Positions 55,442 to 64,000 of a DNA stretch of 64,000 bases are shown one piece after another (the stretch's first letter is position 1; the number at the start of each line of letters is the position of its first letter). A model generated the notes under the pieces. The model was not told where the DNA came from. It saw nothing but the letters and a program-made list of their open reading frames with translations, and did not search any database. The position numbers and the translations under genes are program-made. The DNA lies in assembly GCA_949128115.1 (NCBI GenBank), contig OX421967.1, forward strand, positions 23,204,635 through 23,268,634, given 5' to 3'. The DNA comes from Anaspis maculata (lineage: Eukaryota > Arthropoda > Insecta > Coleoptera > Scraptiidae).

Positions 55442-56340
55442 TGGCGGCTTTACAGAACTTTGTATGTCACCGGCGACAGTGTCGCTGGCCCAGGGCCGTC
55501 TTAAGCGGGCGTGCAGCTCGTGCATGGCACAAGGGCGGCCAGATTCAGGGGGCGGCATTTCAGGGCAGAAATGCGTTTTTTTCTATTTTTTTGCTTTTTA
55601 TATTTTACCTCCTCGGCCGCCCCTAAACATTTCGAAATTTTTGTTTGTTTTTTTCATATTTTACGCCTGCGGCCCGGCCGCCCCTGAACATTTTTTTAAA
55701 ACGGTATGATGGATACCTACCTTTAAAACACGTGAATATGAAATCAGATTTTGCAAGATCCTTGCTAAATTCTTGATTTCTACCAAAGGGCGGTGGAATC
55801 GTAAATCGATTGGCAAGTACAGTAGGTACCTAGAAGCAGTTCGGTATTCAAGTGTAGCTATTATTAATTATTCCTAATAGACACGAGAAATCAGGCGTCT
55901 TATTTTGACGTTATTCTATCTTATTCACGAACCGTCCGGTAGGTGTTCGTGAATTAACTTCGGTTTATTTGTTTATTATAATATCGTTACTGACTACCTA
56001 CTTAATAAAAAAAAAATTGGTTCAAAATGCGACAATTGCAATTTCAGTCGCTGTTTCTGTTATTTTCATAAAATAAAATTTAAAGTAAAAGAACTATATA
56101 CAAAATTTAACATTTGAAAAAAAATGGAGAAAGGGGCGGCCTAATAGTTTTTGCACGAGGGCGGCCAAATGTCTAGAGACGGCCCTGCGCTGGTCAATAG
56201 GATTCGATCTGCCTGTGCTCCCCTACCTCCCTTCATAATTCCCGCGACACGAATTTCTGTCGTCATGTCGTTCAAATTATTCAACTACAGTGGAGTGAGG
56301 GACTGACGCCGGCGACAAACGAAGTTCTGTAAAGCCGCCA
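55442..56340. mobile_element. MITE TGGCGGCTTTACAG family, copy 2, interrupted by a hAT element
   Basis: TGGCGGCTTTACAGAAC at 55442 and its complement ending 56340, flanked by TTA (55439-55441, 56341-56343). Without the inserted element and its duplication the MITE would be 194 bp, which is copy 1 (171 bp) plus a 23-bp extra stretch near 56255. Confidence 0.85.
55491..56187. mobile_element. 697-bp hAT-type element nested in the MITE
   Basis: Starts CAGGGCCGTCTTAAGCGGGC, ends with the complement of CAGGGCCGTCTCTAGACA. The flanks CGCTGGCC (55483-55490) and CGCTGGTC (56188-56195) are an 8-bp duplication with one later change. Subterminal GGGCGGCC words occur several times. AT-rich interior without a transposase frame. 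Confidence 0.85.
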
Positions 56341-56344
56341 TTAG

Positions 56345-56475
56345 TTTTGATCCGAGATTGACATTCACTAGTCATATCGAATCTGTGGTAAATGCAGCCT
56401 TGAGAATGCTTGGATTCATTTTGCGAGGATGCAGGTTTGTGACCGACATTATGACGTTTCGCATACTGTACGGTG
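56345..56475 (+). pseudogene. RT piece 3: thumb
   Basis: FDPRLTFTSHIESVVNAAL, RMLGFILRGC and FRILYG form the conserved block after the palm of this non-LTR family. Cut by the next insertion. Confidence 0.8.
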
Positions 56476-58291
56476 TACAGTTACGATCGCATAAATGGAA
56501 ACATGACATCACTTGTCAGTTTTATTTTCCATACTCTGACCAATTGTGAAGTAATCTCCTCATGGGAACTTGGCTAGCCCCGGGAGAGAACGTTTATTTT
56601 GTGCTGTCGTAAAGATTGGGTAGAAAAATCAAATAATATTGTTACGTATTTCGCGTACGGGCTCGTTTATAAGTGAGAAGATCGTTTTAAAACACACACT
56701 CTTTATTATTGAGTACTGCAATAAATACACGCCAACAATTATTCACTTGGGAATAACGCTGGGACTCTCGCTTCTATCGTTCTCGATCACTTCTAATTCA
56801 ATACTGTTCGTAAGCCGATGATCGATGCTTTATATACCGGGTGACAATTTGAAAACTATCCACCCGTAATAGCTCCCGATACCCGGGGTATATTTCTTCC
56901 AGCAAAAACAGGTCGATTTTTATATCGAAGAGGACATCTAAAACACACATTGACTTCTTATCTTCAGCCCCCTCGCCCCCACTCCCCTCAACTTTGAAAT
57001 TTCAAATGACACCACCTATCTTGCGATACGTCGAATTGAAGAAAATTAAATTCTCTTTCCGAGAAAAATTATTTTCAAAATTTTTAACCCACCCCCCTTC
57101 ACCCTAAAAAATTCTTCGAGTGTCTCATTTAATATTCTGGACCCCCCAGTTCTCTTCTATTTAGTCAGTGTCATCCTAGATAGCATCGAAGAAGAGAACT
57201 TTTGGGAGAAAAAAAGCTCCCCGAATTCACCAGCTTGCTTCCCCCCCCCCCCCCATCTCATTTCAAATCAACAAAACACCAACTACTTTGTAAAACATCA
57301 AATTAAAGGGAATCGCATTCTCTTTCAGGAAACAATTTTTTTGGAACTTCCAACCCCACCTCCATTGAATTGGACATTTGGAGTATTTTAGGAGGGAAAC
57401 GGGAGACATTAAAATTTGGAAAAAATATTGTCCAGGTAGAGAATTTAATTTCCTTCAATTTGATATATCACAAAGTAGGTATTGTCATTGTATTGTATTG
57501 TCATTTTAGATTACGGAATTTGGGAGTATTTTTCCCATAGAAAATTTTCTATTTCGATGCTGTGCAGGATGACGTTGACTGCATTGAAGAGAATTGAGAG
57601 GTCAAAAATATTTAAATGGACACTCAGAGAATTTTACGACAGAGGGGGGTAGGGTTAAAAATTTTATAAATATTTTTTCAGATAGAGAATTTCATTTTGT
57701 TCAATTCGATGTATTGTAAAATAGGTGGTGTCATTTGAAATTTCAAAGTTGGAATGGGTGAAGGCGAGGGGGCTGAAGATAGAAATTAGCCAATGTATGT
57801 TTTAGATGTCCCCCTCGATATAAAAATCGACCTGTTTTTGCTCGAAGACATATTCAGTAGGAATCGGGAGTTATTGCAGGTGGATAGTTTTCGAATGATC
57901 ACCCGGTATGTCTCCGACTAGTGTTCTCGAATGTTCCATAGGTCCTCCAGAAAACTTTACAGTGACCCGGCATACGATTTCTAAGCGACTCCCAAAAAAT
58001 TACACACCTTTCGCGTGCTTCCCGTGTGTTCTGGTATGTCGGCACCTCCGCCAAAATGGACAGATGTGTCTTAACCCACTGCTGAAGTCTCCATTCAGTT
58101 CCACGGGCAGAAGCTTACACGCTTGTTCTGGGATGCACCAGAGCTCTCCGCACTTGTACACTGCAACCTAATGGGAAGAGTCTAGAAAGATCGCGTGTTT
58201 TCCAGAATCGCCGCTCGTGACAATATCATCTTGAATTGAAAAAGATTTAGAACAGTAACATTGTCAAAGTGTTTCCATTTATGCGATCGCA
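56476..58291. mobile_element. ~1.8-kb TIR element (GTGTACAGTT ends) inside the RT
   Basis: GTGTACAGTTACGATCGCAT at the left and the complement of GTGTACAGTTGCGATCGCAT at the right, followed inward by AAATGGAAACA on both sides. It contains a possible LTR start (TGTTACGTATTTCGCGTACG near 56640) and the CCGGGTG foldback at 56837-57906. No transposase seen. Exact duplication ambiguous because the ends themselves carry GTAC. Confidence 0.65.
56837..57906. mobile_element. Foldback TIR element (CCGGGTGA family), 1070 bp
   Basis: Starts CCGGGTGACAATTTGAAAAC, ends with the complement of CCGGGTGATCATTCGAAAAC. TA flanks both sides. Inner arms: AACAGGTCGATTTTTATATC, GACATCTAAAACA, GAAATTTCAAATGACACCAC. 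The interior is shared with 32613-33436 and 59954 onward. A C-run lies near 57240-57253. Confidence 0.8.
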
Positions 58292-58450
58292 ACTGTACAC
58301 GTCATTTGTTCGCACCCGCAATGAGTACGCCTTGGTTGTGTGAACCCTTGCGTATGAGGTCCACGCAGCATCTTTTGAAAGAATTCAGAGAAGGTTCCTT
58401 GAAACTACAACATTTATGCTAACGAGTTCCTTTCCGGGTTGAGGCACTCC
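58292..58450 (+). pseudogene. RT piece 4: C-terminal tail
   Basis: YTSFVRTRNEYALVV, a stop where Trp would be expected, then AYEVHAASFERIQRRFLETT. This is the block that follows L-Y in the same family and so continues piece 3 directly. Confidence 0.75.
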
Positions 58451-58500
58451 AAAGAAAGATACTTTGCGGCAGTTTAATATGCAGTCTTTGCAAATCAGAC

Positions 58501-59592
58501 GAGATATGAGTTCCGTCATCTTCCTGCGACCAATAAGTTCACGAATTCTCAGGACTGACTTCCAAAATACCCACTGACTTCACCTGCGTCACGCTAGGAA
58601 TCATACTAACAGACGCTGCTTTCCCCCCTCTCACCAAATATAGTATGTTCACTTCTACCGTGATTCTAGTCGGTTGTGTGATTTTGTTTCAAAGTTTACA
58701 AACGTGAAATATAGAAAATCCCTAAAACTTTGCAGTTGGCTGCTCTGGCTTCATTCGGCACAATAATTCACGAAGAGACACGAAGTCGTCCGGACCAGTT
58801 TTGAAACACATTTTTTGCGTATTCCCTCTGCAGATAGACGGAACATTTTTGCGGGACGTGATGTCTGACTTTTTTTTCCATTTTATTGGAAAATGTAGTA
58901 GTTTTTCGACCTGTTTTCAATGTTCGCCAATGAACAGATAAATCAAAGAAGCCTTGACCATTTGACAGTTGTCAAAAATATTTCTAACCTCTCGAAGCCG
59001 GTTCATAATAATCATAATCATAATAACAACTTTCATCTTCAACTTTGGATGGTTCAAGTTGAAGAATATACAAGCCCTTCGTCCAAAAAAGGGGCTCCCA
59101 TGCAATCATCAACCCTTTCATCTGTTCCAGTCGAAAATACACGTCAAGCCCTGAAGAATTACAGGTGATACAAGGATCGCCGTGCGGTCTGTCATTGGCA
59201 AAAAAATTTACGTGTGAATATTTAGTTAATTAAACCAAATTTTAGAAAACGCAGCCGCGTAAAGTTGCGTATTGGACCGAAATTGATGTTGGTACCTTCA
59301 ATTTGCAATTTGCTCTCGTTTTGGGGCTTCCCGGGACGAGTTTTTGTCGGCAAGTCGGTAAGATGACTTAGACTGGCGCCGGCCCCGTGTTGCTTTGGTG
59401 TCTAAATGACGGTAACACAGCTCTGCGTCCCCCTAGTCGCGCTTTCACGTATGCGTATGACAAGGTCAGCTTTCCAAGATTTTAATATGAATTTAATAAG
59501 AAATTTAAATTTACTTTCAGAGAAGCCAGTTTCACACCCGGTAAAAAGATGGGAAGCCTACAATGGTAAACTAGAGAATTGGCCCAGACAAC
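58501..59592. other. Non-coding stretch
   Basis: No gene recognised. An (ATA)n-like ATAATAATCATAATCATAAT run lies near 59006. Short plus-strand frames at 58920-59168 and 59406-59654 lack similarity, and the second runs into the next palindrome. Confidence 0.35.
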
Positions 59593-59953
59593 TAAACTGC
59601 TCAACAATGAAAGTGTTACATAGCAAAAATTCACCCAATTTTGAACCGCTGTAACTTTTGATTGGCACAAATGATTCTGATTTTGGTAAAAGTACCTACT
59701 GAATATTCCAATCTTTTGGCCATCTTTCTTGTCGATATGAAATGCATAGAGCCTTCCATAAAATTTCTACAGGGTGATGAATAGAGCAGTGCAAAATCGA
59801 TGAAAGTTCAACATACCCCGTTTTCGTAAAAAAAATGTCAGGACCATCAACACCAAATTGATGAAGAATGATGTGTTCCCTCGAAACGGTTCTTGAATTT
59901 TTGGGATTCCAGTCGAAACAGCCAAAATGTGATTTTTTATTGTGAATACTGTA

Positions 59954-60910
59954 CCGGGTGATCATTTGAAAACTATCCACCTGCAATAACTCCCGATTCC
60001 TAGTCAATATTTCTTCGAGCGAAAACAGGTCGATTTTCATATCAAAGGGAACATCTAAAACATACATTGGCGAATTTCTATCTTAAGCCCCTTCGCCCTC
60101 ACTCACCCTAACTTTGAAATTTAAAATGACACCACCTACCTTGCGATACCTACATCAAATTGAAGAGACTAAATTTTCTTTCTGAGAAAAATATTTGCAA
60201 GATTTTTAACCCCACCTTCCTTCTCCCCAAAAATTCTCTGATCACCCTAACTTTGAAATTTAAAATGACACCACCTACCTTGCGATACCTACATCAAATT
60301 GAAGAGACTAAATTTTCTTTCTGAGAAAAATATTTGCAAGATTTTTAACCCCACCTTCCTTCTCCCCAAAAATTCTCTGACTGTCCTATTTTCAATTCTG
60401 AACCCCTCAATTCTTTTCAATTGAGTCAGTGCCGTCATAGAAAACATCGCAGAATAGAATTTTCGGTGGAAAAAGTGCTACCCAAATAGACCCCTTTGCT
60501 CTCCCCCACCTCAACTCCAAAATTTAACAAAACACCACCTACTTTGTGATACATCAAATTAAAGGAAATTGAATTCTCTTACCAAAAACAGTTTTTCTGA
60601 AATTTTCAGGAAAATAGGGGTTTGAAAATTTTGAAAAAATTTTGTTCATGGAAGGAATTTAATTTCCTTCAATGTGATGTATCACAAAGTGGGTATTGCC
60701 ATTTTAGATTTCTGAAATGAGGTGGGGGGAGGGGAAGGGTAAAATTTGGGTGGCATTTTTTTCACCGAAAATGATCTATTCCGATGCTATGCAGAATGAC
60801 GTTGACTGCATTGAAAAGAATTAAGAGGTCAAGAATATTAAATTGGACACTCAGAGATTTTGAGGAGGAAGGAGGGTAAAAAACTTGATAAATATTTTTT
60901 GGAAAGAGAT
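59954..60910. mobile_element. CCGGGTGATC element, right end lost
   Basis: The left end CCGGGTGATCATTTGAAAAC and interior match 56837-57906 (AACAGGTCGATTTTCATATC and onward). The expected right terminus is not found before 61290. The sequence after about 60910 is unrelated to that family. An internal 139-bp tandem duplication occurs. Confidence 0.65.
60104..60381. repeat. Perfect 139-bp tandem duplication
   Basis: CACCCTAACTTTGAAATTTA begins at 60104 and again at 60243, and about 138 following bases are identical in both units, ending AAAATTCTCTGA. No substitution was seen. It is very recent, or an assembly artefact. Confidence 0.85.
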
Positions 60911-61290
60911 AGACAAACAGATAGACAGATCTTATTGACAGAATCCCATTCAGGGGACCAACATTTCAAGAAATGATACCAAACATGCCTATGTTCTGAA
61001 ATTTAAGGTGAAGGCAAAAAATTCCAAAATGGCGGAAATGTGGTCAATCCATGACGTAGTCCCATGTTAACTAAAGAGATAAAAAATAACCCTTTCTCAA
61101 TGCTAAAAACCCGAATTTCAGGAGTAGTACCAAAAAGTACGCTGACAATTGGGCTTTTCTTCACCCCTACACTGGACAATAGGAACGTGTTGCAAGTCAA
61201 ATTACTCAGAATTGTTCAGTGAACAAGCCTACCAAGTGGCGTCATCTTGATATGAAAGTTCTTATGTTTTGCGTTGCTACAGGAATAACA
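60911..61290. other. Loop sequence of the large palindrome
   Basis: Not shared with other elements in the window. Short GATAGACA words lie near 60907-60925. No gene recognised. Confidence 0.35.
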
Positions 61291-61659
61291 TACAGTATTC
61301 ACAATAAAAAATCACATTTTGGCTGTTTCGACTGGAATCCCGAAAATTCAAAAACTGTTTCGAGGGAACACATCATTCTTCATGAATTTGGTGTTGATAC
61401 TGCCGAAAAAAATTTCTAACGAGCACGGGGGTGTGTTGAACTTCTATCAATTTTGCACTGCTCTGTTCATCACACTGTAGAAATTTCACGAGGGGCTCTA
61501 TGGACTCCATATTGACAAGAAAGATGGCCAAAAGATTGGGCAACTCAGAACTTCAAACAGAATCAGAATCGTTTGTGCCAATCAAAAGTTACAGCGGTTC
61601 AAAATTGGGTGAATTTTTGCTTTGTAACACTTTCATTGTTGAGCAGTTTAGAATCACAG

Positions 61660-62780
61660 TAGAAGTTAACCTACTTTACTATTCTAGCATTGAGGCTTAT
61701 TGTGATATCTCCTATACCTCTGTTTTCTTCAATCGAGCGCATCACAGCATTCATTGACAGCTCCGAGAAAAGCACACCAAAAAGCATCCCAAGAGCCTTT
61801 AAAAGCCAAAAGTTGTGTAGAAAGTGTCCAATAAAAATTCGCACGCACAGTGAGCAGTAAAAACGACCCCAACATGGCCGAGGGAGGCTTCTCGGCCCCA
61901 AAAACGACGGCGGATGACAGCCCTGCGATAGGCGAGATATCGCAGGCTGCTCAGTCCGCCAACAAGCCAACCAGGGAGAAAAGAGGACGTTGGAGAAGAC
62001 GACGAGAAGAAGGAAGAAGGACACAAAACTTGAGTCCAAAAAGGTGACAGCGGCGCCTGTCAGAACTGGGAATGAATTCATACCTTTACAAAACCATCCC
62101 AAAACCGATATCAGCAGCGAATCGGAGGATGAGATGCAAGGAGAAGCAAGCACTAACAACAAGACCGCCAAGGTAACCCCGGCTGTGAGCGAGCAAGCGC
62201 CCCGAACGCCCGCATTGCCGCCGATAATTTTGCACGGCAGGCCCGAAGACAATGCAAAGTTTAAGGCCTTCATGCAGAAAAATGCCGGGACTGAACACAC
62301 CATCAAGTACACCGGTAACAATACCAATATTTCGCTCAAAAACAAGAAGAGTTGGATTGCTGTGAAGACACATCTAGAGATTGATTCGTTTGAATACCAC
62401 ACCTTCACCCCGAAGGATGAAAAACGACACGCCTTTGTCCTGAGGGGCCTGGAGCAAAGTCCGGAGAGTGAAGAAATAAGCGAGGAGTTGAAAGCGGGGG
62501 CCTACCGGTCCACTTAGTAAGAAAAATGCGGCTCCAAAATCCGAGGGCGCCAACCCTCTTCATTGTCACCCTCGACGCCTCCACAACACCGACGACACTA
62601 CAACAAAAGTCAAAATTCCTGTTAAATACTAAGATATCTTGGGAGCGTGTGAAGAACACGAGGGCCATCGTTCAATGCCACAGATGCCAGCAGTAGCTAC
62701 ACACTGCTAACAACTGCAGGGCTGTGTTTCCGCCTTGTTTACTGTGGATTGAACTTCCGATTACCCAACAGTCCCAACCC
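61660..62780 (+). mobile_element. 5' part of a Jockey-like element (ORF1 region)
   Basis: Contains an ORF1 (gag-like) from ATG 61874 with a PRE_C2HC-type domain and the start of CCHC zinc knuckles at about 62665-62750. It is broken by frameshifts and cut before ORF2. It starts just outside the large palindrome. It cannot be the missing 5' part of the LINE at 3.9-6.3 kb, because orientation and distance do not fit. Confidence 0.75.
61874..62517 (+). pseudogene. Jockey-like ORF1 protein, frameshifted
   Basis: It starts MAEGGFSAPKTTADDSPAIG, shifts frame near 61990-62040, then continues with PPIILHGRPEDNAKFKAF, IKYTGNNTNISLKNKKSW and YHTFTPKDEKRHAFVLRGLE up to EEISEELKAGA and a stop at 62515-62517. 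These are the conserved blocks of the nucleic-acid-binding gag-like protein encoded by ORF1 of Jockey and X elements, which coats the RNA. Further frame changes lead to QCHRCQ and NNCRAVFPPC near 62675-62740, the zinc knuckles. Defective. Confidence 0.85.
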
Positions 62781-63100
62781 AACACATACCATCTATAGGC
62801 ATACGTTGCTGTTAGATGTGCCAACCAATAACAAAATAATAGTAGGGGAAATCGAGAAATATGAATATGGGGTCTTGGTTCCATTCCACTTCTGACACCA
62901 ATTTGTCGTGGACGTCAGTGGCTCTTCCACCCAAGTGGGAACTACATTTTGATACTGTACGTAAAGTTGGTCGTACGTCGTGGTGCGATACCTACCACAC
63001 AGACAATTCTTCAAGGTGCCATTAAGCTTCGCTTTATTGATTTTTTCGTCAGGCCCAAACAGTACAGAAGGTATTCAAAATTCTAATGAAGACACAAATG
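62781..63100 (-). mobile_element. LTR-element primer-binding site and LTR end, minus orientation
   Basis: CCACTTCTGACACCA at 62886-62900 on the plus strand is the complement of the gypsy-type primer-binding site TGGTGTCAGAAGTGG, preceded (minus strand) by CGACAAAT. The LTR would extend to higher coordinates; its outer end is not identified. No coding survives. Confidence 0.45.
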
Positions 63101-63693
63101 ACACTTGACCCTGTAGCGGCGCCAAGCTGGCGCAACGAAAAATACAACGCAATCTCCATGTAAAATCCAAAGCCGTTACGGTAGCTCAGAGTCCCGCCAT
63201 CAACGTGTCCATAGAGAAACCAATTTCCCTCTGCTTTAAAGACGGAGACATCGCGCTATTCGAAACGCACGCCTGTCGATTAAGTACCTGGTACTACACA
63301 CAATAACTACTATCACTTCCCTCTCCGGGTTTTACCGGGGTCCGTACTTAGCGCGCGGCGGGTGTCAAATCCCCCGGGGGGATTTTCAAATGAACCCTCC
63401 ATCCATCCCATTCCATCCCTCGACGTCTACCTGATTGACACGCAAACATATTCACTTCTCCAGCATCTCCTCCATTCCTAGTCCTCCGTGGCCATACACC
63501 ATCCGACAAACTATTCACGGATCACGGTCGTGTGAAGCAGCGTTCATTAACACGCTCCGCTCTCTTGCTCTCTCGATGGATGTTCACGTTCAGCAGCGCC
63601 CATCTAGTGCGGCGGTTAGTGGGAACCACCTTGCATTTTGTGATAAAAGCATTAAACTTGGCCTCTACGCTCTACAAAGGGTCCGTTACTATA
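63101..63693. other. Non-coding stretch
   Basis: GC-richer at 63310-63390 (GCGCGCGGCGGG, CCCCCGGGGGG). No gene or RNA recognised. Confidence 0.35.
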
Positions 63694-64000
63694 CAGGGTT
63701 ATTCAAAAGTCCGGAATAAAATTCATAATTTTTTTCCATATTTATTTCGGAAAAAACGCTCGAACAGGTCAATTTCTAAAAACGGTAAGCCGTTTTTTCA
63801 TGACACGTGTCATGTTCTACCGTCAACCCCCTAACCCCAAGCCACCCTTAGTATTTTTTTTCAAATAGCACCCTATGGCTTGTGGGGGCTCGTTGGAAAG
63901 CTTGTCAAAAACTCTATTCAGATCTACCATTGAAAATCGGATCGGACGCTTCACCGTGAAGTTTTGAGGAACCCCAGTTTTACTTAACAGTCCGGAATAA
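63694..64000. mobile_element. Second copy of the CAGGGTTATTC foldback, cut by window end
   Basis: CAGGGTTATTCAAAAGTCC at 63694 preceded by TA, then the same order of blocks as 4079 onward (CGCTCGAACAGGTCAATTT, GACACGTGTCATG, GGCTCGTTGGAAAGCTTGTC). The inner arm begins near 63970, as in the first copy. Confidence 0.85.

Larger units (their letters stand above)
54482..58500 (+). mobile_element. Non-LTR retrotransposon split by at least five insertions
   Basis: Pieces of one reverse transcriptase lie in order: 54482-54560 (motif A), 54891-55180 (motifs B to D), 56345-56475 (thumb) and 58292-58450 (tail). Between them sit inverted-repeat elements at 54564-54700, 54731-54885, 55204-55374, 55442-56340 and 56476-58291. 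Each flanking fragment continues where the previous one stopped in the expected protein order. Frame breaks also exist inside the pieces. Confidence 0.8.
59593..61650. mobile_element. Large palindrome broken at its central TA
   Basis: Left arm 59593-59953 and right arm 61291-61650 are inverted copies: TAAACTGCTCAACAATGAAA, CAAAAATTCACCCAATTTTG, CCAATCTTTTGGCCATC, ATGATGTGTTCCCTCGAAAC. The innermost 40 bp are identical up to GTGAATACTG-TA / TA-CAGTATTCAC. The intervening 59954-61290 starts with a CCGGGTGATC element. Without it, the arms would meet exactly at one TA. Confidence 0.8.

Noticed and set aside
61671..62408. 245-codon minus-strand frame, the longest in the window, leucine- and serine-rich with membrane-like stretches
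   Set aside because: It lies antisense to the Jockey-like ORF1, whose plus-strand frames match known blocks (GRPEDNAKF, YHTFTPKDE). The hydrophobic look is the antisense of charged codons.
3898..62780. Joining the Jockey ORF1 at 61.9 kb with the Jockey RT at 5-6 kb as one split element
   Set aside because: Opposite strands and 55 kb of unrelated layers between them. They are better read as two separate insertions.

Overview
The window is eukaryotic, very probably from an arthropod and most likely an insect with a repeat-rich genome. It has no operons or dense bacterial-type genes. Nearly every recognisable coding fragment belongs to a transposable element typical of insects: Jockey-like and other non-LTR retrotransposons, Tc1-like and PIF/Harbinger-like transposases, hAT-type non-autonomous elements, Ty3/gypsy-type integrase remnants and a tRNA-derived SINE. 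Long inverted repeats and TA-flanked elements whose ends read CAGGGT or CCGGGTG are also typical. I cannot name the species. I found no host protein-coding exon that I can defend, so the window reads as intergenic or intronic DNA filled with decayed, nested elements.

Layout. 0.5-2.6 kb: two copies of a short palindromic MITE in otherwise featureless DNA. 3.9-6.35 kb: a Jockey-like LINE on the minus strand whose 3' part is interrupted by a 977-bp foldback element. 6.5-7.4 kb: two more MITE-like palindromes. 8.9-11.25 kb: a 2.34-kb element with long inverted arms, of which a half copy lies at 27.6-28.5 kb. 11.5-12.4 kb: a 5'-truncated non-LTR element ending in a CTTA-type tetranucleotide tail. 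13.9-18.2 kb: GC-richer islands I cannot identify and a 37-bp tandem repeat. 19.2-21.8 kb: a candidate TIR element holding a 919-bp foldback and a near-perfect 24-bp-stem hairpin.

22.5-24.75 kb: a decayed non-LTR retrotransposon with an N-terminal zinc finger, cut by a 131-bp TA-flanked MITE and a 278-bp hAT-type MITE, both with exact target-site duplications. 25.6-26.6 kb: the integrase tail of a gypsy-type LTR element followed by an unusual ORF carrying three LFGPDSD motifs at exact 29-codon spacing. 26.7-27.3 kb: a foldback. 29.1-29.5 kb: a PIF/Harbinger-like transposase fragment. 31.9-32.1 kb: a SINE. 32.6-34.2 kb: foldback and MITE. 35-36 kb: a broken Tc1-like transposase. 39.9-42.2 kb: two LTR/leader segments in convergent inverted orientation. 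43.5 kb: the C-terminal half of another Tc1-like transposase.

44.14-47.58 kb is the most striking object. It is a 3.4-kb Foldback-like element with 138-bp terminal arrays of a 14-16-bp unit in inverted, variant-by-variant colinear order, an interior made of a degenerate ~40-bp tandem repeat, and a perfect 9-bp target-site duplication. 48.3-54.4 kb: a run of palindromes and foldbacks nested in each other. 54.5-58.5 kb: one non-LTR reverse transcriptase gene split into at least four pieces by successive insertions, including a hAT element inside a Harbinger-like MITE. 59.6-61.65 kb: a large palindrome broken exactly at its central TA by another element. 61.7-62.8 kb: ORF1 of a Jockey-like element. 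62.9 kb: an LTR primer-binding-site remnant. The window ends inside another copy of the 4.1-kb foldback family.

The parts do not form a pathway. They form a stratigraphy of insertions whose order can be read from target-site duplications and from which element interrupts which.
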